Positions 12,066-20,308 of a stretch of DNA of 40,100 nt are shown here, piece after piece; position 1 is the first letter of the stretch; each line of letters begins with the position of its first letter. A program made the position numbers and the translations under genes. The DNA comes from a virus, in IMG/VR virus record IMGVR_UViG_3300031673_000182, positions 1-40,100 of that record; one strand, 5' to 3'. The notes below the pieces were generated by a model, which saw only the letters and a list, made by a program, of their open reading frames with translations, was not told where the DNA came from and made no database searches.

Positions 12066-12749
12066 CTATCTCAGATAATGCGAAGCTACAACCCCTCCGG
12101 CAAAGCCGATACCAACCTTGAACCAAGTCTTGTTGTAAAACCTGTCCGGACTAACCACCTGTACACTTGAAATATTGATAGCCGAAATATACGGATAAGT
12201 AGTCATGGCCGATATAACCGGCTGCTTTTTCTTCATGCCGATAGTAAGGTCAATATCAATATCCGGCAAAACAAGCGAATAATACATGGTGCCCTTAACA
12301 TCGAAAGTGCCGTCAAGTTTTATCCATCGGTCATATTTTTGAAACGTGAAAGGTAGAAGTATTGCAGGACGCTCCGCATGGGTCACGGGATCGGGCACGG
12401 AAACAATCACCCCCGTATGTGAAAGGCTGTCCTTGAGGATTGATATTTCAATGGTCAGATCAGCGACATGCGAAATTGAATTAAGGTACAATTTCCTGTA
12501 ACGCTCTTTTTCAAGGTAGCCGGTTTTAATAGCTTCGTTTTTAGTAAGGATCATCTGCTCTTTTTCGTATACCTGGCGTTTCAAACCGCCTATCTCGACC
12601 TCGTAGCTGTCGATAACGAGTAAATTGTCAATTCTGGCTACTGCAAGCGCATGAGTTAAACGATCAGCCTTTTTCCGGGCAGATACTCCACCAGCGAAAT
12701 AAATGCCGCAAATGGCAATTAAAACGATAAAAACGATGTACTTTTTCAT
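12066..12749 (-). CDS. Spanin-like membrane-anchored protein, 227 aa
   Basis: Residues 5-22 form a membrane segment (IVFIVLIAICGIYFAGGV) with the charged remainder outside. A long helical, probably coiled-coil stretch follows (about 25-110, with IGGLKRQVYEKEQMILTKNE), then a beta-rich domain, and a glycine-rich hydrophobic C-terminus (FKVGIGFAGGVVAS). Having hydrophobic segments at both ends would let it reach from the inner to the outer membrane, as unimolecular spanins do. It is the last gene before the late terminator, directly after holin and DUF5675 genes, which fits a lysis role. The spanin call is inference from topology and place. Confidence 0.5.
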   Translation of the reverse strand: MKKYIVFIVLIAICGIYFAGGVSARKKADRLTHALAVARIDNLLVIDSYEVEIGGLKRQVYEKEQMILTKNEAIKTGYLEKERYRKLYLNSISHVADLTIEISILKDSLSHTGVIVSVPDPVTHAERPAILLPFTFQKYDRWIKLDGTFDVKGTMYYSLVLPDIDIDLTIGMKKKQPVISAMTTYPYISAINISSVQVVSPDRFYNKTWFKVGIGFAGGVVASHYLR

Positions 12750-12949
12750 TCTGCTGTGAATTTAGAGATGGTTTTTGCACCAACCAGAATAACAGAAAGC
12801 AAAAAGTTGATCCATAGTTTCCAATCTTCTGAAATAGGAGCAGCCATAACAGCGGTAAGAAATAGCGGTAATGAATAGATACAAATATCACCTATCAGTT
12901 TCCATTTCTTATTGCTCGGTTTTGTCCAGTTGTTAATTTGTAAATTCAT
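12746..12949 (-). CDS. Putative holin, 67 aa
   Basis: Two hydrophobic segments (about 18-38, IGDICIYSLPLFLTAVMAAP, and 46-60, LWINFLLSVILVGAK) separated by a short polar loop, with a basic N-terminus (NNWTKPSNKKWK). Size and topology match small two-membrane-span holins that open the inner membrane at lysis. It overlaps the DUF5675 gene and the spanin-like gene by four bases each, placing it in a compact lysis cassette. Confidence 0.65.
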   Translation of the reverse strand: MNLQINNWTKPSNKKWKLIGDICIYSLPLFLTAVMAAPISEDWKLWINFLLSVILVGAKTISKFTAE

Positions 12950-13377
12950 AATATTTCGATTTCAATTTCTTCACCGAGCAAAATGGCCCGTCTCATAATA
13001 TCAACAAGTTTTGTCTCATAAAATGTGGAGTTGATCACTCCGCCCTTTATTTTGTTTTCACCCGGGATAATACATCCGTGACTATCCTGTGCGGTATTTC
13101 CTTTGTGAATCCTTATCCCGGTAAAATGTTTCACGTCAAGAATCAAAGGTAACATTCTTTTGAACTTTGGCGACATGCTCAATTCAATTTTATACTTCCC
13201 ATAAGGGATAGCCGTTTCACCATATACTTTAGTCTCTCCTTCATCCAGAAGATCGCCGTCTTTGTTTGCGTCCCGAACTTTATCCTCTACCGCATCGCTG
13301 AAATATTCACCATTGACAAATAGCTTGCCAATAGTGTAATCCTCATGCAAATATACCCTGTTGAGCAATAACTTCAT
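12946..13377 (-). CDS. DUF5675 family protein, candidate cell-wall hydrolase
   Basis: The sequence LSMSPKFKRMLPLILDV, then GIRIHKGNTAQDSHGCIIPG with His91, His100 and Cys102 fits DUF5675, whose H-x-G...SHGC arrangement resembles the active site of L,D-transpeptidase-like (YkuD) enzymes. DUF5675 genes are frequent beside holins in Bacteroidota phages, where no standard endolysin is found. It may act on peptidoglycan cross-links, either as the lytic enzyme or at virion level. There is no signal peptide, so a holin would be needed for release. The enzymatic role is inference. Confidence 0.7.
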   Translation of the reverse strand: MKLLLNRVYLHEDYTIGKLFVNGEYFSDAVEDKVRDANKDGDLLDEGETKVYGETAIPYGKYKIELSMSPKFKRMLPLILDVKHFTGIRIHKGNTAQDSHGCIIPGENKIKGGVINSTFYETKLVDIMRRAILLGEEIEIEIL

Positions 13378-13742
13378 TTTCTTTTACCGTTTATTGATCT
13401 TAATATTTCTTTTATGTCCTTTTGAACAGTGCCAATATCCCTGCGAAGCAAGTCAAAATGCTCTTTTACGTTATCTTTATTATCAGATATTTTATCCTCA
13501 ATATCCTCAATCGTATCAGTAAATAATAGCATATCAACTTTTTTAACCTCAATCCTGTCGATCTTTGTCGTTAATGTAGTCTCCACTTTTTCAATCTTTT
13601 CAGTAGTATCCTTTTTACTTGCCCGCAAAATACTGCTCGCACCGAAAAATATTGATGCTGCAATGCCCAATCCTGTCAATCCTATACCCCATAAAGGTAT
13701 ATTTATCTGTGTAAATTCTTGTAAATATAATATAGCAGACAT
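13374..13742 (-). CDS. Membrane-anchored coiled-coil protein, possible holin or lysis accessory
   Basis: One membrane segment lies at about residues 16-36 (PLWGIGLTGLGIAASIFFGA), then a long charged coiled coil (about 42-118: KDTTEKIEKVETTLTTKIDR and onward). The short N-terminus and single span recall antiholin or XhlA-like proteins in reversed orientation. It overlaps DUF5675 by four bases and is next to a multi-span membrane gene, so a role in lysis timing is plausible but not shown. Confidence 0.55.
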   Translation of the reverse strand: MSAILYLQEFTQINIPLWGIGLTGLGIAASIFFGASSILRASKKDTTEKIEKVETTLTTKIDRIEVKKVDMLLFTDTIEDIEDKISDNKDNVKEHFDLLRRDIGTVQKDIKEILRSINGKRK

Positions 13743-14077
13743 AGCATAGTTGTTAATATCATACTTAAAATCACTTTGTTAATGTCAATCATCACATCAA
13801 TAAATAAATCAGTCACATAAAGCAATGCCAAAAAGCCAAAAAACCAACTGACAGGATAATAAAACAAATGCTTTATTAACCGCTCTTCCCGGATCCCCAT
13901 CCCGAAAAAAACAAGCGATATTCCTATCATGTTTGGCAGCCAATAAAGAATGTCTGCTGCTTCTTTATTAACAACCTTAAGTTCGACCCAATAATAAGTA
14001 ATGAAACTTATTACTAATATTAAGCCTCCTGTTATTTTAAACACCCGGCCCGCCCGGAGGATTGCTTTCATCATCAT
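13703..14077 (-). CDS. Multi-span membrane protein, possible holin
   Basis: Three tandem ATG codons (14077, 14074, 14071) open a 124-residue frame; an ATG at 14146 gives a longer form but lies deep inside the preceding small gene. At least three hydrophobic segments are seen: ITGGLILVISFITYYWV, LPNMIGISLVFFGMGI, and YPVSWFFGFLALLYVT, then INKVILSMILTTMLCLLYYI. It lies at the beginning of the lysis cassette, so a holin or a membrane-potential-altering role fits. No family recognised. Confidence 0.55.
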   Translation of the reverse strand: MMMKAILRAGRVFKITGGLILVISFITYYWVELKVVNKEAADILYWLPNMIGISLVFFGMGIREERLIKHLFYYPVSWFFGFLALLYVTDLFIDVMIDINKVILSMILTTMLCLLYYIYKNLHR

Positions 14078-14192
14078 CTGGTTCACCCGGAGGCAATTTT
14101 TCGCAACTCGAAGGCTGCTGCTCCAAAGGGCAGTCCGTGTACTCATGTGTGCAAGCCCCTCCTAAATCCGGACACATAACTGGTTCACTCAT
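14037..14192 (-). CDS. 51-aa Cys/Pro-rich acidic protein
   Basis: ATG at 14192 is 15 bases after the stop of the tail fibre gene. The product begins MSEPVMCPDLGGACTHEY, has four cysteines (7, 14, 21, 30) and an acidic, proline-glycine tail (GEPDDDESNPPGGPG). It has no membrane segment. The cysteine spacing could bind a metal or form disulfides. Its end overlaps the following membrane-protein gene, whose tandem ATGs read from the GATGATGATG coding for its Asp-Asp-Asp. Function unknown. Confidence 0.5.
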   Translation of the reverse strand: MSEPVMCPDLGGACTHEYTDCPLEQQPSSCEKLPPGEPDDDESNPPGGPGV

Positions 14193-14207
14193 TTTGTTTT
14201 TATTTAT

Positions 14208-16631
14208 TTATCTATATTTCATAAATTGCAAGGCTTCGCCAGGTGTTACAAAATCTATCTCATTTGCTACAACATAATCAATAATTTCGGCATAATCTAC
14301 GAGTAAGTCTGCTGTTGGTGAATGAACATATATTATAGCAAGTCTATTTTCTGCTTTTGCAATATCTAATTGTGCCTTAACTGCGGCTTTCCCTATTGCT
14401 CTATTAGCTCCAACAAAAGAAAAAGGATAATCATCTCCTGCATCACCATCAGTACGCATAGCCGATAAATTCCAAAGATCAACATGCAGTGGATTTGCAC
14501 CTTCAGGAGCTAAATATGCGCCAACATGGTTTGTTAAAAAATATTTTTGCGCAATATATCTTACGGCTAAATTAGACTGTCCAAATCTATTCGGACAAAA
14601 ATGTTTTATATCAATTCCGGTTCTGAGTTTTATCAAAGCCATAATTGCAAGAAGATTGGTTTCTACTTCTTCCGGGGTTAGAAGCGGGGCGCTCATAGAT
14701 TCATCATCAAGACTTGACCCGCTTATATCCCAACCCTCATTATACCATTGAAACACAGTTGCCCACGGGAGTAAGCCTTTTGTAACTACCGGGTCAAAGC
14801 CGCACGTTATATTCATTGTTGGTTTTAATCCATATAAATCAAATAAAGCATGCCATGCTTCGTAACCGGTCATACCATCATCTAACCGTATCATAAACAT
14901 TGGCTTGGTTGTAGATAATATACCCAATTTAACATAATTATTTTCGTAGGTGACATTGTTATTCTCATCAAGCACAGCAGCCTTTAAATCTCCGGTATAT
15001 GTTAATACTTTTTTATTGTTGAGTAATGTTTTGTCTGAATTATACAATATAATTTCATCCAATGAAACTTTATATATATCCTCCACTGAGGCGTAGTAAT
15101 CCTCTTTTAAATAAGATGCACATTTATTATAAAACCTCCCGGCATATCCACTATTAAGATATGACATTAAAATTCTTTGATTAAGTTCGTCAAAATGAAA
15201 TACTTTTGGATCAGTGTTATCATAATGCCCCCATGTTGTAGCTACTCCATCAAGGGTTAGAATAACATTTGTTATTGATAATTCTGTTATTGTCACTCCC
15301 TCATCAGTCTCAATTAGTAAAGCATTATTACTTGGATAAATATTAATCCCTATGGCTTTATAATCTAATATACAAGCAGTGGCAAAATTAATTGCAGTTG
15401 TTATAAGTTCAGTGGAAAATGTTGCAGTATTAGCCAAATTATTAATAGAAATGGTGGCAGTGCCAGACGTACCAGTTAAATATATTTTCCCAAATGTAAC
15501 TGCCCTTGCTGCATCATTCCATATAGTACTATTTGACCTATCAAAAAAATCTTGCTGAAATCTGATTCTGCAATCATTAACATTTAACTTATCACTAATA
15601 CCAGCAATATCATTTATATATTGCCAGTAATTTAAAGTAGTACCATTTTGTGTTCTTTTTGTACCAATTCTTAGTAATGGAACATATCTATCTTTATATG
15701 GTATTGATTGTGTATAAACTCTCTGGTATCTTGAATATCCATTATTAATGTTATATAAAGAACCATATTCTGAATATTTCAGGAGTATGCTTCTTTGATA
15801 AAGTGACATTTTTTGATTTATATCTGAAATAGTATTAAAAAATACATTAGTCCCGGCAGGATCATTACAGGCAATATATTCACCAATACATGAAGATAAT
15901 AGACCTGCATTAATGTCACGAGTTAAATAATTAGATTGAGCATAAGATTCTATATTTGTTAATATATCAGCCGAAACTGTATCACCAAAATCGTATGTCC
16001 TATAATATGCTAATTGCACATTATTTGTACCTGCATCGCTAAATAACGTATGGGTTGTGCTGTTTGTTATTGATTCTAAATAGTGAGCAGAAATATCCAA
16101 ACTGAAAGTTTGAACTCCATTTCTATAAACAATCAGATCATCTTTTCTATTTACAAAAATAAATATATGAACCCATCCCTGCCCTATCACGTTAATCAAT
16201 GGATTTGCATTAACAAATTGTATCACATTTGACGCTAATCTAATATGAGTACGTCCTATCTCATAACCAGGACTGGCAGTTGTTCCATTACCTTGTCTTA
16301 CAATGACTTTAGTGTGATCATCCTCCATATTTAGAACAAATTCAATAGCAAATGAATTAGTTGTAAATATGTGGGATGGACTAATACTAAGCATTTGAAG
16401 ATTATCAATACATGCTACCTGAGTTAAAATCGTAGCATTATTACCATAATCATCTATAAAAATATTTCCGCTTCTCGACTTTATCCACAAAGCTAAATCA
16501 TCCTGACCGAATAAATGCGAAGCCCAGTAGGCATCCCAATCGAACCCACTTTGAATCTTTATATTATCTATGCCAATTCGTAAGCCCGTGATATTGCTCT
16601 TTATTTTATTATATATAACATCTACTTTCAC
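14208..16631 (-). CDS. Tail fibre with LamG-like lectin domain and polysaccharide deacetylase-like domain
   Basis: 807 residues. The N-terminal 40 residues start MKVDVIYNKIKSNITGLRIG; a LamG/concanavalin-like beta region follows (about 60-240, with ALWIKSRSGN and IFIFVNRKDDLIVYRNGVQ). From about residue 574 the sequence follows the NodB deacetylase order: RLDDGM (DD at 584-585), GWDISGSS (633-640), CPNRFG (679-684) and IYVHSP (near 768-772). The second motif lacks the usual H-S/T-x-x-H metal ligands, so catalysis may be altered or lost. It is likely a receptor-binding fibre that recognises or de-acetylates surface glycans. It is followed by the lysis cassette and preceded by the small beta-rich gene. 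Confidence 0.75.
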   Translation of the reverse strand: MKVDVIYNKIKSNITGLRIGIDNIKIQSGFDWDAYWASHLFGQDDLALWIKSRSGNIFIDDYGNNATILTQVACIDNLQMLSISPSHIFTTNSFAIEFVLNMEDDHTKVIVRQGNGTTASPGYEIGRTHIRLASNVIQFVNANPLINVIGQGWVHIFIFVNRKDDLIVYRNGVQTFSLDISAHYLESITNSTTHTLFSDAGTNNVQLAYYRTYDFGDTVSADILTNIESYAQSNYLTRDINAGLLSSCIGEYIACNDPAGTNVFFNTISDINQKMSLYQRSILLKYSEYGSLYNINNGYSRYQRVYTQSIPYKDRYVPLLRIGTKRTQNGTTLNYWQYINDIAGISDKLNVNDCRIRFQQDFFDRSNSTIWNDAARAVTFGKIYLTGTSGTATISINNLANTATFSTELITTAINFATACILDYKAIGINIYPSNNALLIETDEGVTITELSITNVILTLDGVATTWGHYDNTDPKVFHFDELNQRILMSYLNSGYAGRFYNKCASYLKEDYYASVEDIYKVSLDEIILYNSDKTLLNNKKVLTYTGDLKAAVLDENNNVTYENNYVKLGILSTTKPMFMIRLDDGMTGYEAWHALFDLYGLKPTMNITCGFDPVVTKGLLPWATVFQWYNEGWDISGSSLDDESMSAPLLTPEEVETNLLAIMALIKLRTGIDIKHFCPNRFGQSNLAVRYIAQKYFLTNHVGAYLAPEGANPLHVDLWNLSAMRTDGDAGDDYPFSFVGANRAIGKAAVKAQLDIAKAENRLAIIYVHSPTADLLVDYAEIIDYVVANEIDFVTPGEALQFMKYR

Positions 16632-16987
16632 ACCAATCTTCTTGTTACAACAGGAACGACAGCAACATCAAAGGTTTGAGTATTTGTGAAATCGGCAGGA
16701 TCGGTATATACCCTAATATCTGCCTTATATTCCTTTGTTGGGACAAGGGTCTCGGCTGCTGTTTGTCCCCATATAGTTACTCCATTTGCCGGATCAACGT
16801 GAACCGTGATTTTTGCACTCATCAGGGCGGTAGTATCATCAAGTGTATAATCATTTTTTTCCTTAACAGATATGAAAACTGTCTTACCTGTTATAACAAG
16901 AGGCACGGCCGGATCAATTGAATCATCCGTAAGATAAACCAATGCGTTAAAAGGTACTCCTTGTTGTATTTGAACTGGCTCAATCAT
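16628..16987 (-). CDS. Ig-like/BppU-type baseplate or fibre accessory protein
   Basis: 119 residues, all beta by appearance: QIQQGVPFNALVYLTDD, then GKTVFISVKEKNDYTLDDTT (in parts), ITVHVDPANGVTIWG, YKADIRVYTDP and a final VVPVVTRRLV. This pattern is that of the N-terminal Ig-like domain of BppU-type baseplate proteins in other siphophages. It sits between the two lectin-like fibre genes with a four-base overlap, so it probably forms part of the host-recognition apparatus. Not a definite family assignment. Confidence 0.55.
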   Translation of the reverse strand: MIEPVQIQQGVPFNALVYLTDDSIDPAVPLVITGKTVFISVKEKNDYTLDDTTALMSAKITVHVDPANGVTIWGQTAAETLVPTKEYKADIRVYTDPADFTNTQTFDVAVVPVVTRRLV

Positions 16988-16996
16988 ACTTCATAT

Positions 16997-17695
16997 TTAA
17001 ATACTATATTTTGCTGCTAAGTATGTGTAAATCTCTGTTTCTCCATCAACTGAACTTCTGTTTATTATTTCTTTTACCTGGATGTTAGAATATAAACTAG
17101 CAGTATCACCCCTTGTTGCTAATGTGAAACCACCCATATTATTTACACCACAATTCCATAATGTGGGTGCAGTTTCATTGACTATCAGCTTACTCGATGC
17201 GCCATTAAATAATACTCTAATTATACCCCAAGTATTTACTGCTAAATTATCATTTTGTATAGACATTGTTCCTGCATAAGCCTTTATTCCCGGTGTTAAT
17301 GCATCTTGTCTTGCCATACCCTTATTGTTTGTATCACCATCAAAGAAATATTCGGTTATAGTCCATGTTACTTGTCTCATAACCATATAAATAAACTCTG
17401 GCTGATTCCATGTGAAAGCAACGCATTTCATATAATCTCCATTAACCACTGCCCCATCGAACAGTACTCCATCGGCACTCCAAACGGGTTTAATAGCATC
17501 TGCTCCTGTTTGTAGAAGGTGATTTGCACCTATTATACTATTCCATGCAGATACTAAATTAGCACCATCCATTGTTACTCCTAAAAGATAATCGTAGAAT
17601 CCTACCGTGTTGCCGTCAAGTAAAACATCAGGATAGGGTAAACCCCCTGCACCTTGAATCCTTAAATTAGTCCCTATGCCAATTCGCAAGCTCAT
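16997..17695 (-). CDS. Concanavalin/LamG-like fibre protein, 232 aa
   Basis: It opens MSLRIGIGTNLRIQG, the same style as the N-terminus of the large fibre (GLRIGIDNIKIQ), then PDVLLDGNTVGFYDYLLG and a lectin-like core (SAWNSIIGANHLLQTGADAI, WSADGVLFDGAV, VNTWGIIRVLFNGASSK, TLATRGDTASLYSNIQVKEI) closing with VDGETEIYTYLAAKY. This motif order is that of phage LamG-type fibre modules. Probably binds carbohydrates on the cell surface. One-base overlap with the 93-residue gene upstream. Confidence 0.6.
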   Translation of the reverse strand: MSLRIGIGTNLRIQGAGGLPYPDVLLDGNTVGFYDYLLGVTMDGANLVSAWNSIIGANHLLQTGADAIKPVWSADGVLFDGAVVNGDYMKCVAFTWNQPEFIYMVMRQVTWTITEYFFDGDTNNKGMARQDALTPGIKAYAGTMSIQNDNLAVNTWGIIRVLFNGASSKLIVNETAPTLWNCGVNNMGGFTLATRGDTASLYSNIQVKEIINRSSVDGETEIYTYLAAKYSI

Positions 17696-17976
17696 TATAC
17701 TCCGTATCCCACGTAAATATTTGTTGCCAACTCTTGCTGACTTCCTGCCGACAAATCTTTAAATATTTTTCTGCAAAGAACAGGGTCAATAAAGATATTC
17801 GAGCCTTCAAATTCTTTTTCTATTAATTCCCCATCAGTCTTATTATTCATGGGACAAAATCTTAAATACCCCGTTGTTCCGGCTCTAATAAAAAAGCCAT
17901 TTTCATCAACAAAATCATCTGTAAGATTAACCGGGACAACCCGGAGAATATTACCTAATGCAAATCCTTGTGCCAT
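17695..17976 (-). CDS. Small virion-associated hypothetical protein, 93 aa
   Basis: Begins MAQGFALGNILRVVPVNLTD, contains short strands and a single helix (DPVLCRKIFKDLSAGSQQEL), and ends NIYVGYGV. It lies between the connector candidate and the fibre genes, five bases after the former, in the head-tail region. It may decorate the capsid or join fibre to virion; no recognised family. Confidence 0.6.
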   Translation of the reverse strand: MAQGFALGNILRVVPVNLTDDFVDENGFFIRAGTTGYLRFCPMNNKTDGELIEKEFEGSNIFIDPVLCRKIFKDLSAGSQQELATNIYVGYGV

Positions 17977-17980
17977 AATT

Positions 17981-18526
17981 TTAGTCTCCTATTACTTTAA
18001 ATGGTCTATTGTCTGTGCAATAGCTTCCGCATCCATAGCTCGAATTAGCCCATAGCGGATAGCTTGTTTTATTCCTGTTTAAAAATGTTATTACCTCACA
18101 CATAATAGCATCTGCCGTCAATCTTGCCTCTGTCTCAAGCCTCTGAATGTGTTTATCACTTGCCGGAGTTGAATAATCTGAATCCTTTAATACTATCCCG
18201 GCAGCAGTATAGTTGAATGAAGTCCTATTCGTAAACCTGCCAAATGCGTAGTATATGATAGCTGCCTTTAATCCCTGGAATACATAATCCCTAGATAAAT
18301 ATGTGTAAGTTCCTCCGTCAAGCAGCTTTTTATTAGCTGCGGAAACAGTTGTTGGAAGGGTTGATAATTGTGTGGTCAATTCAATAAATAGCCCGTCACT
18401 TATTTGTCTCTTGATATCAAGCAGTTGAGCCTCCGATACAAACTGTGGCCATGAGGTCGAATTCTTTACTGAATCAGCCACGTACTTATAATTATCCAAA
18501 TCCGTTTTCGTTACAAAAGTTATCAT
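17981..18526 (-). CDS. Putative head-tail connector (DUF6712-like)
   Basis: 181 residues, largely helical: it begins MITFVTKTDLDNYKYVADSV and has IKRQISDGLFIELTTQL, then YLSRDYVFQGLKAAIIYYAFGRF, which resembles the helical adaptor proteins coded after portals in Bacteroidota phages (DUF6712-type). Such proteins form the ring below the portal. It starts four bases inside the portal stop, supporting this. The short Cys pair near the end (YGCGSYC) is unusual. Confidence 0.6.
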   Translation of the reverse strand: MITFVTKTDLDNYKYVADSVKNSTSWPQFVSEAQLLDIKRQISDGLFIELTTQLSTLPTTVSAANKKLLDGGTYTYLSRDYVFQGLKAAIIYYAFGRFTNRTSFNYTAAGIVLKDSDYSTPASDKHIQRLETEARLTADAIMCEVITFLNRNKTSYPLWANSSYGCGSYCTDNRPFKVIGD

Positions 18527-19683
18527 GGCTCAGTTATTTGTGTAGTCTCTTCCGCTACATATTTGATCGGGGATACCACAAAGTTAGTAAACTTCACCGA
18601 ATAATTCATTAGAATATCCTGAAAAACTACTTCAATCATGCGCCTCTCATTATCGGTCACTGAGTTCATAAACGAATAAGCATTAGTCATCAGATCAGCC
18701 CCGAAACCTGCTCCGATATCTACTCCCCGGAGTATAGGAGGTATCATAAACATCCTCCCTATATTCTCCTGTACGGTTTTTTCAGTCAGTTCATATTGCT
18801 TGTCATAATTCTTTGAATCAAACTCGATAAACTCCGGTTTCTCCTCATCAGCGTCAATATCAACAACCCATATTTTTGAGGTGTTCATATCTCCTTGCAT
18901 CCTCTTTATCATCTCCGCACTCTGCTGCATCTCCATATTATAAGCACTTTGAGGATCAATAGTTCCGTCATCTAATGTTTTTGGCTTAATTCCTTTACGA
19001 AGCAGAATCCCGGCAGGAAGAAAATTGAACTTAGCGTTACGATGTTTAACAGTTGAAACAGATTCTTCAGTGAGCATATCTGTAATGACAGGATCAAAAG
19101 GGCTAATAGGATATTCCCAGTCACCATCAGCCGTAAAATACATAATCTGCCCTATATAGTTTTCAGGCCCCCCGGCATCAAGCATCTCCTCGATTACTTT
19201 CAAGGGATCGTACTTGGGAATGAACTTGACCTTTTTCATATCGAATTGCTGCCCTAACAGGTTTGTCCAATCAGGATAAACCGCAACCTTTCCGGTATAT
19301 GCTTTTTTAAGATCAACCTCAAGTCGGCAATGCTCGAATGGAATATTGAAATAACCGATTGGCATTCCCAACCCATCATATTTGACAAGAAAGGCAAACC
19401 CGTTAAAATTCTTGAGATCCTTCGCTGCTTTGCGTAAAAGTGAATTTGCTCTTTCTCCTTTTTCATTCAGGATTTGATCGGCAAGTGTCTGATCCTGAAA
19501 ACCTGCTCCCTCAACGAACTTAACATATATATCCATGCAAGTCCTGCCAGTACCAGAACTATTAATTATCTCTAATACTTTTTGAGGGTAATCGTTATCA
19601 GTGCCGTAGCCTTTTATCCGCTTTGAAGTGATATAGATGTTCCGCTCAACTCGTGGGGCTGTTTTCGCAGCGGATACTCTCAT
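18523..19683 (-). CDS. Portal protein
   Basis: 386 residues. The segments NDYPQKVLEIINSSGTGRTC, NFNGFAFLVKYDGLGMPIGY, HCRLEVDLKKAYTGKVAVYP, EYPISPFDPVI, and ENIGRMFMIPPILRGVDIGAG match the order of phage portal proteins (wing, stem, then crown; the ENIGRMF..P pattern is the well-conserved part). It forms the dodecameric vertex through which DNA enters and leaves. It lies after the major capsid gene, which is unusual as portals normally come before the protease and capsid. Somewhat shorter than the usual 420-500 residues. Confidence 0.8.
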   Translation of the reverse strand: MRVSAAKTAPRVERNIYITSKRIKGYGTDNDYPQKVLEIINSSGTGRTCMDIYVKFVEGAGFQDQTLADQILNEKGERANSLLRKAAKDLKNFNGFAFLVKYDGLGMPIGYFNIPFEHCRLEVDLKKAYTGKVAVYPDWTNLLGQQFDMKKVKFIPKYDPLKVIEEMLDAGGPENYIGQIMYFTADGDWEYPISPFDPVITDMLTEESVSTVKHRNAKFNFLPAGILLRKGIKPKTLDDGTIDPQSAYNMEMQQSAEMIKRMQGDMNTSKIWVVDIDADEEKPEFIEFDSKNYDKQYELTEKTVQENIGRMFMIPPILRGVDIGAGFGADLMTNAYSFMNSVTDNERRMIEVVFQDILMNYSVKFTNFVVSPIKYVAEETTQITEP

Positions 19684-20276
19684 TATTCAGGCAGATTAAC
19701 GGCATCAGCCAGTAGTTTTCTGAGTTTTACAACCCCGGTTGCCGGGTGATATTTTATATTTAATTCATCAAGACTTGCTCGAAGCTTAGTCCTTTCATCT
19801 ACTTCCTCTGATCCTTCCCCAGTGATATTACCGAGCGTTTCCTCAAGGATATTTTTGGGCTTGATAATCTTAATCTTTGGTTTGGTTCCCGGCTTAATTA
19901 TCTTAATTCCGGGTGGTATAACTGCTTTTCCGGGTATCCTTTCAAAGTAGATAATCCGTGCAGGATATTGCCTTAAATATTCGGCAGCAAGTTCATCAGT
20001 CATCTGATCATTGGAAAATGCCTTGATTCCTTTGAACGCAATAGCGAATTGAGCGATGTAACCTTTTTTTAGCCTGTAATTAAATGTTGCCATTTTAGTA
20101 TTATTTATAATGTGTAATAAGGCTTCGATAAAACAAGTTGAACATGAGGTTTCGATTATTTTGCCTGTCAGTATCTTATACGCCTCAATAATTTTTATCT
20201 TTCTCCATGTTGTCCGTGTCCGTTTATCAGTGATGAACTCACGGGCGAAGGAGTGAATCTCTTCAAACAATTTCAT
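19683..20276 (-). CDS. Hypothetical protein with HeH/LEM-like C-terminal domain
   Basis: 197 residues. The N-terminal helical part carries a CSTCFIEALLHIINN motif; the middle is basic and proline-rich with repeats of IKIIKPGTKPKIKIIKP. The last 35 residues (LRASLDELNIKYHPATGVVK, then LRKLLADAV) resemble an HeH/LEM helix-extension-helix motif, often found in small phage head proteins. It lies between the tail-tube candidate and the portal and abuts both. Could bind DNA or other virion parts. Function unknown. Confidence 0.6.
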   Translation of the reverse strand: MKLFEEIHSFAREFITDKRTRTTWRKIKIIEAYKILTGKIIETSCSTCFIEALLHIINNTKMATFNYRLKKGYIAQFAIAFKGIKAFSNDQMTDELAAEYLRQYPARIIYFERIPGKAVIPPGIKIIKPGTKPKIKIIKPKNILEETLGNITGEGSEEVDERTKLRASLDELNIKYHPATGVVKLRKLLADAVNLPE

Positions 20277-20284
20277 ATTAAAGA

Positions 20285-20302
20285 GTGCGGATTTCTCCGC
20301 AC
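20285..20302 (-). terminator. Hairpin downstream of the tail-tube gene, likely partial attenuator
   Basis: Minus-strand GTGCGGA-GAAA-TCCGCAC makes a 7-bp stem with a GNRA-type GAAA loop. It is followed by TCTTTAATATG rather than a long T-run. It sits seven bases after the stop of the tail-tube candidate and before the next ATG, so it may reduce read-through or stabilise the upstream highly expressed virion messages. Confidence 0.5.
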
Positions 20303-20308
20303 CTTATT

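Noticed and set aside
16481-16489. Exact DnaA-box-like sequence TTATCCACA
   Set aside because: A single copy within the tail fibre coding region; one such 9-mer is not unexpected and nothing else there suggests an origin.
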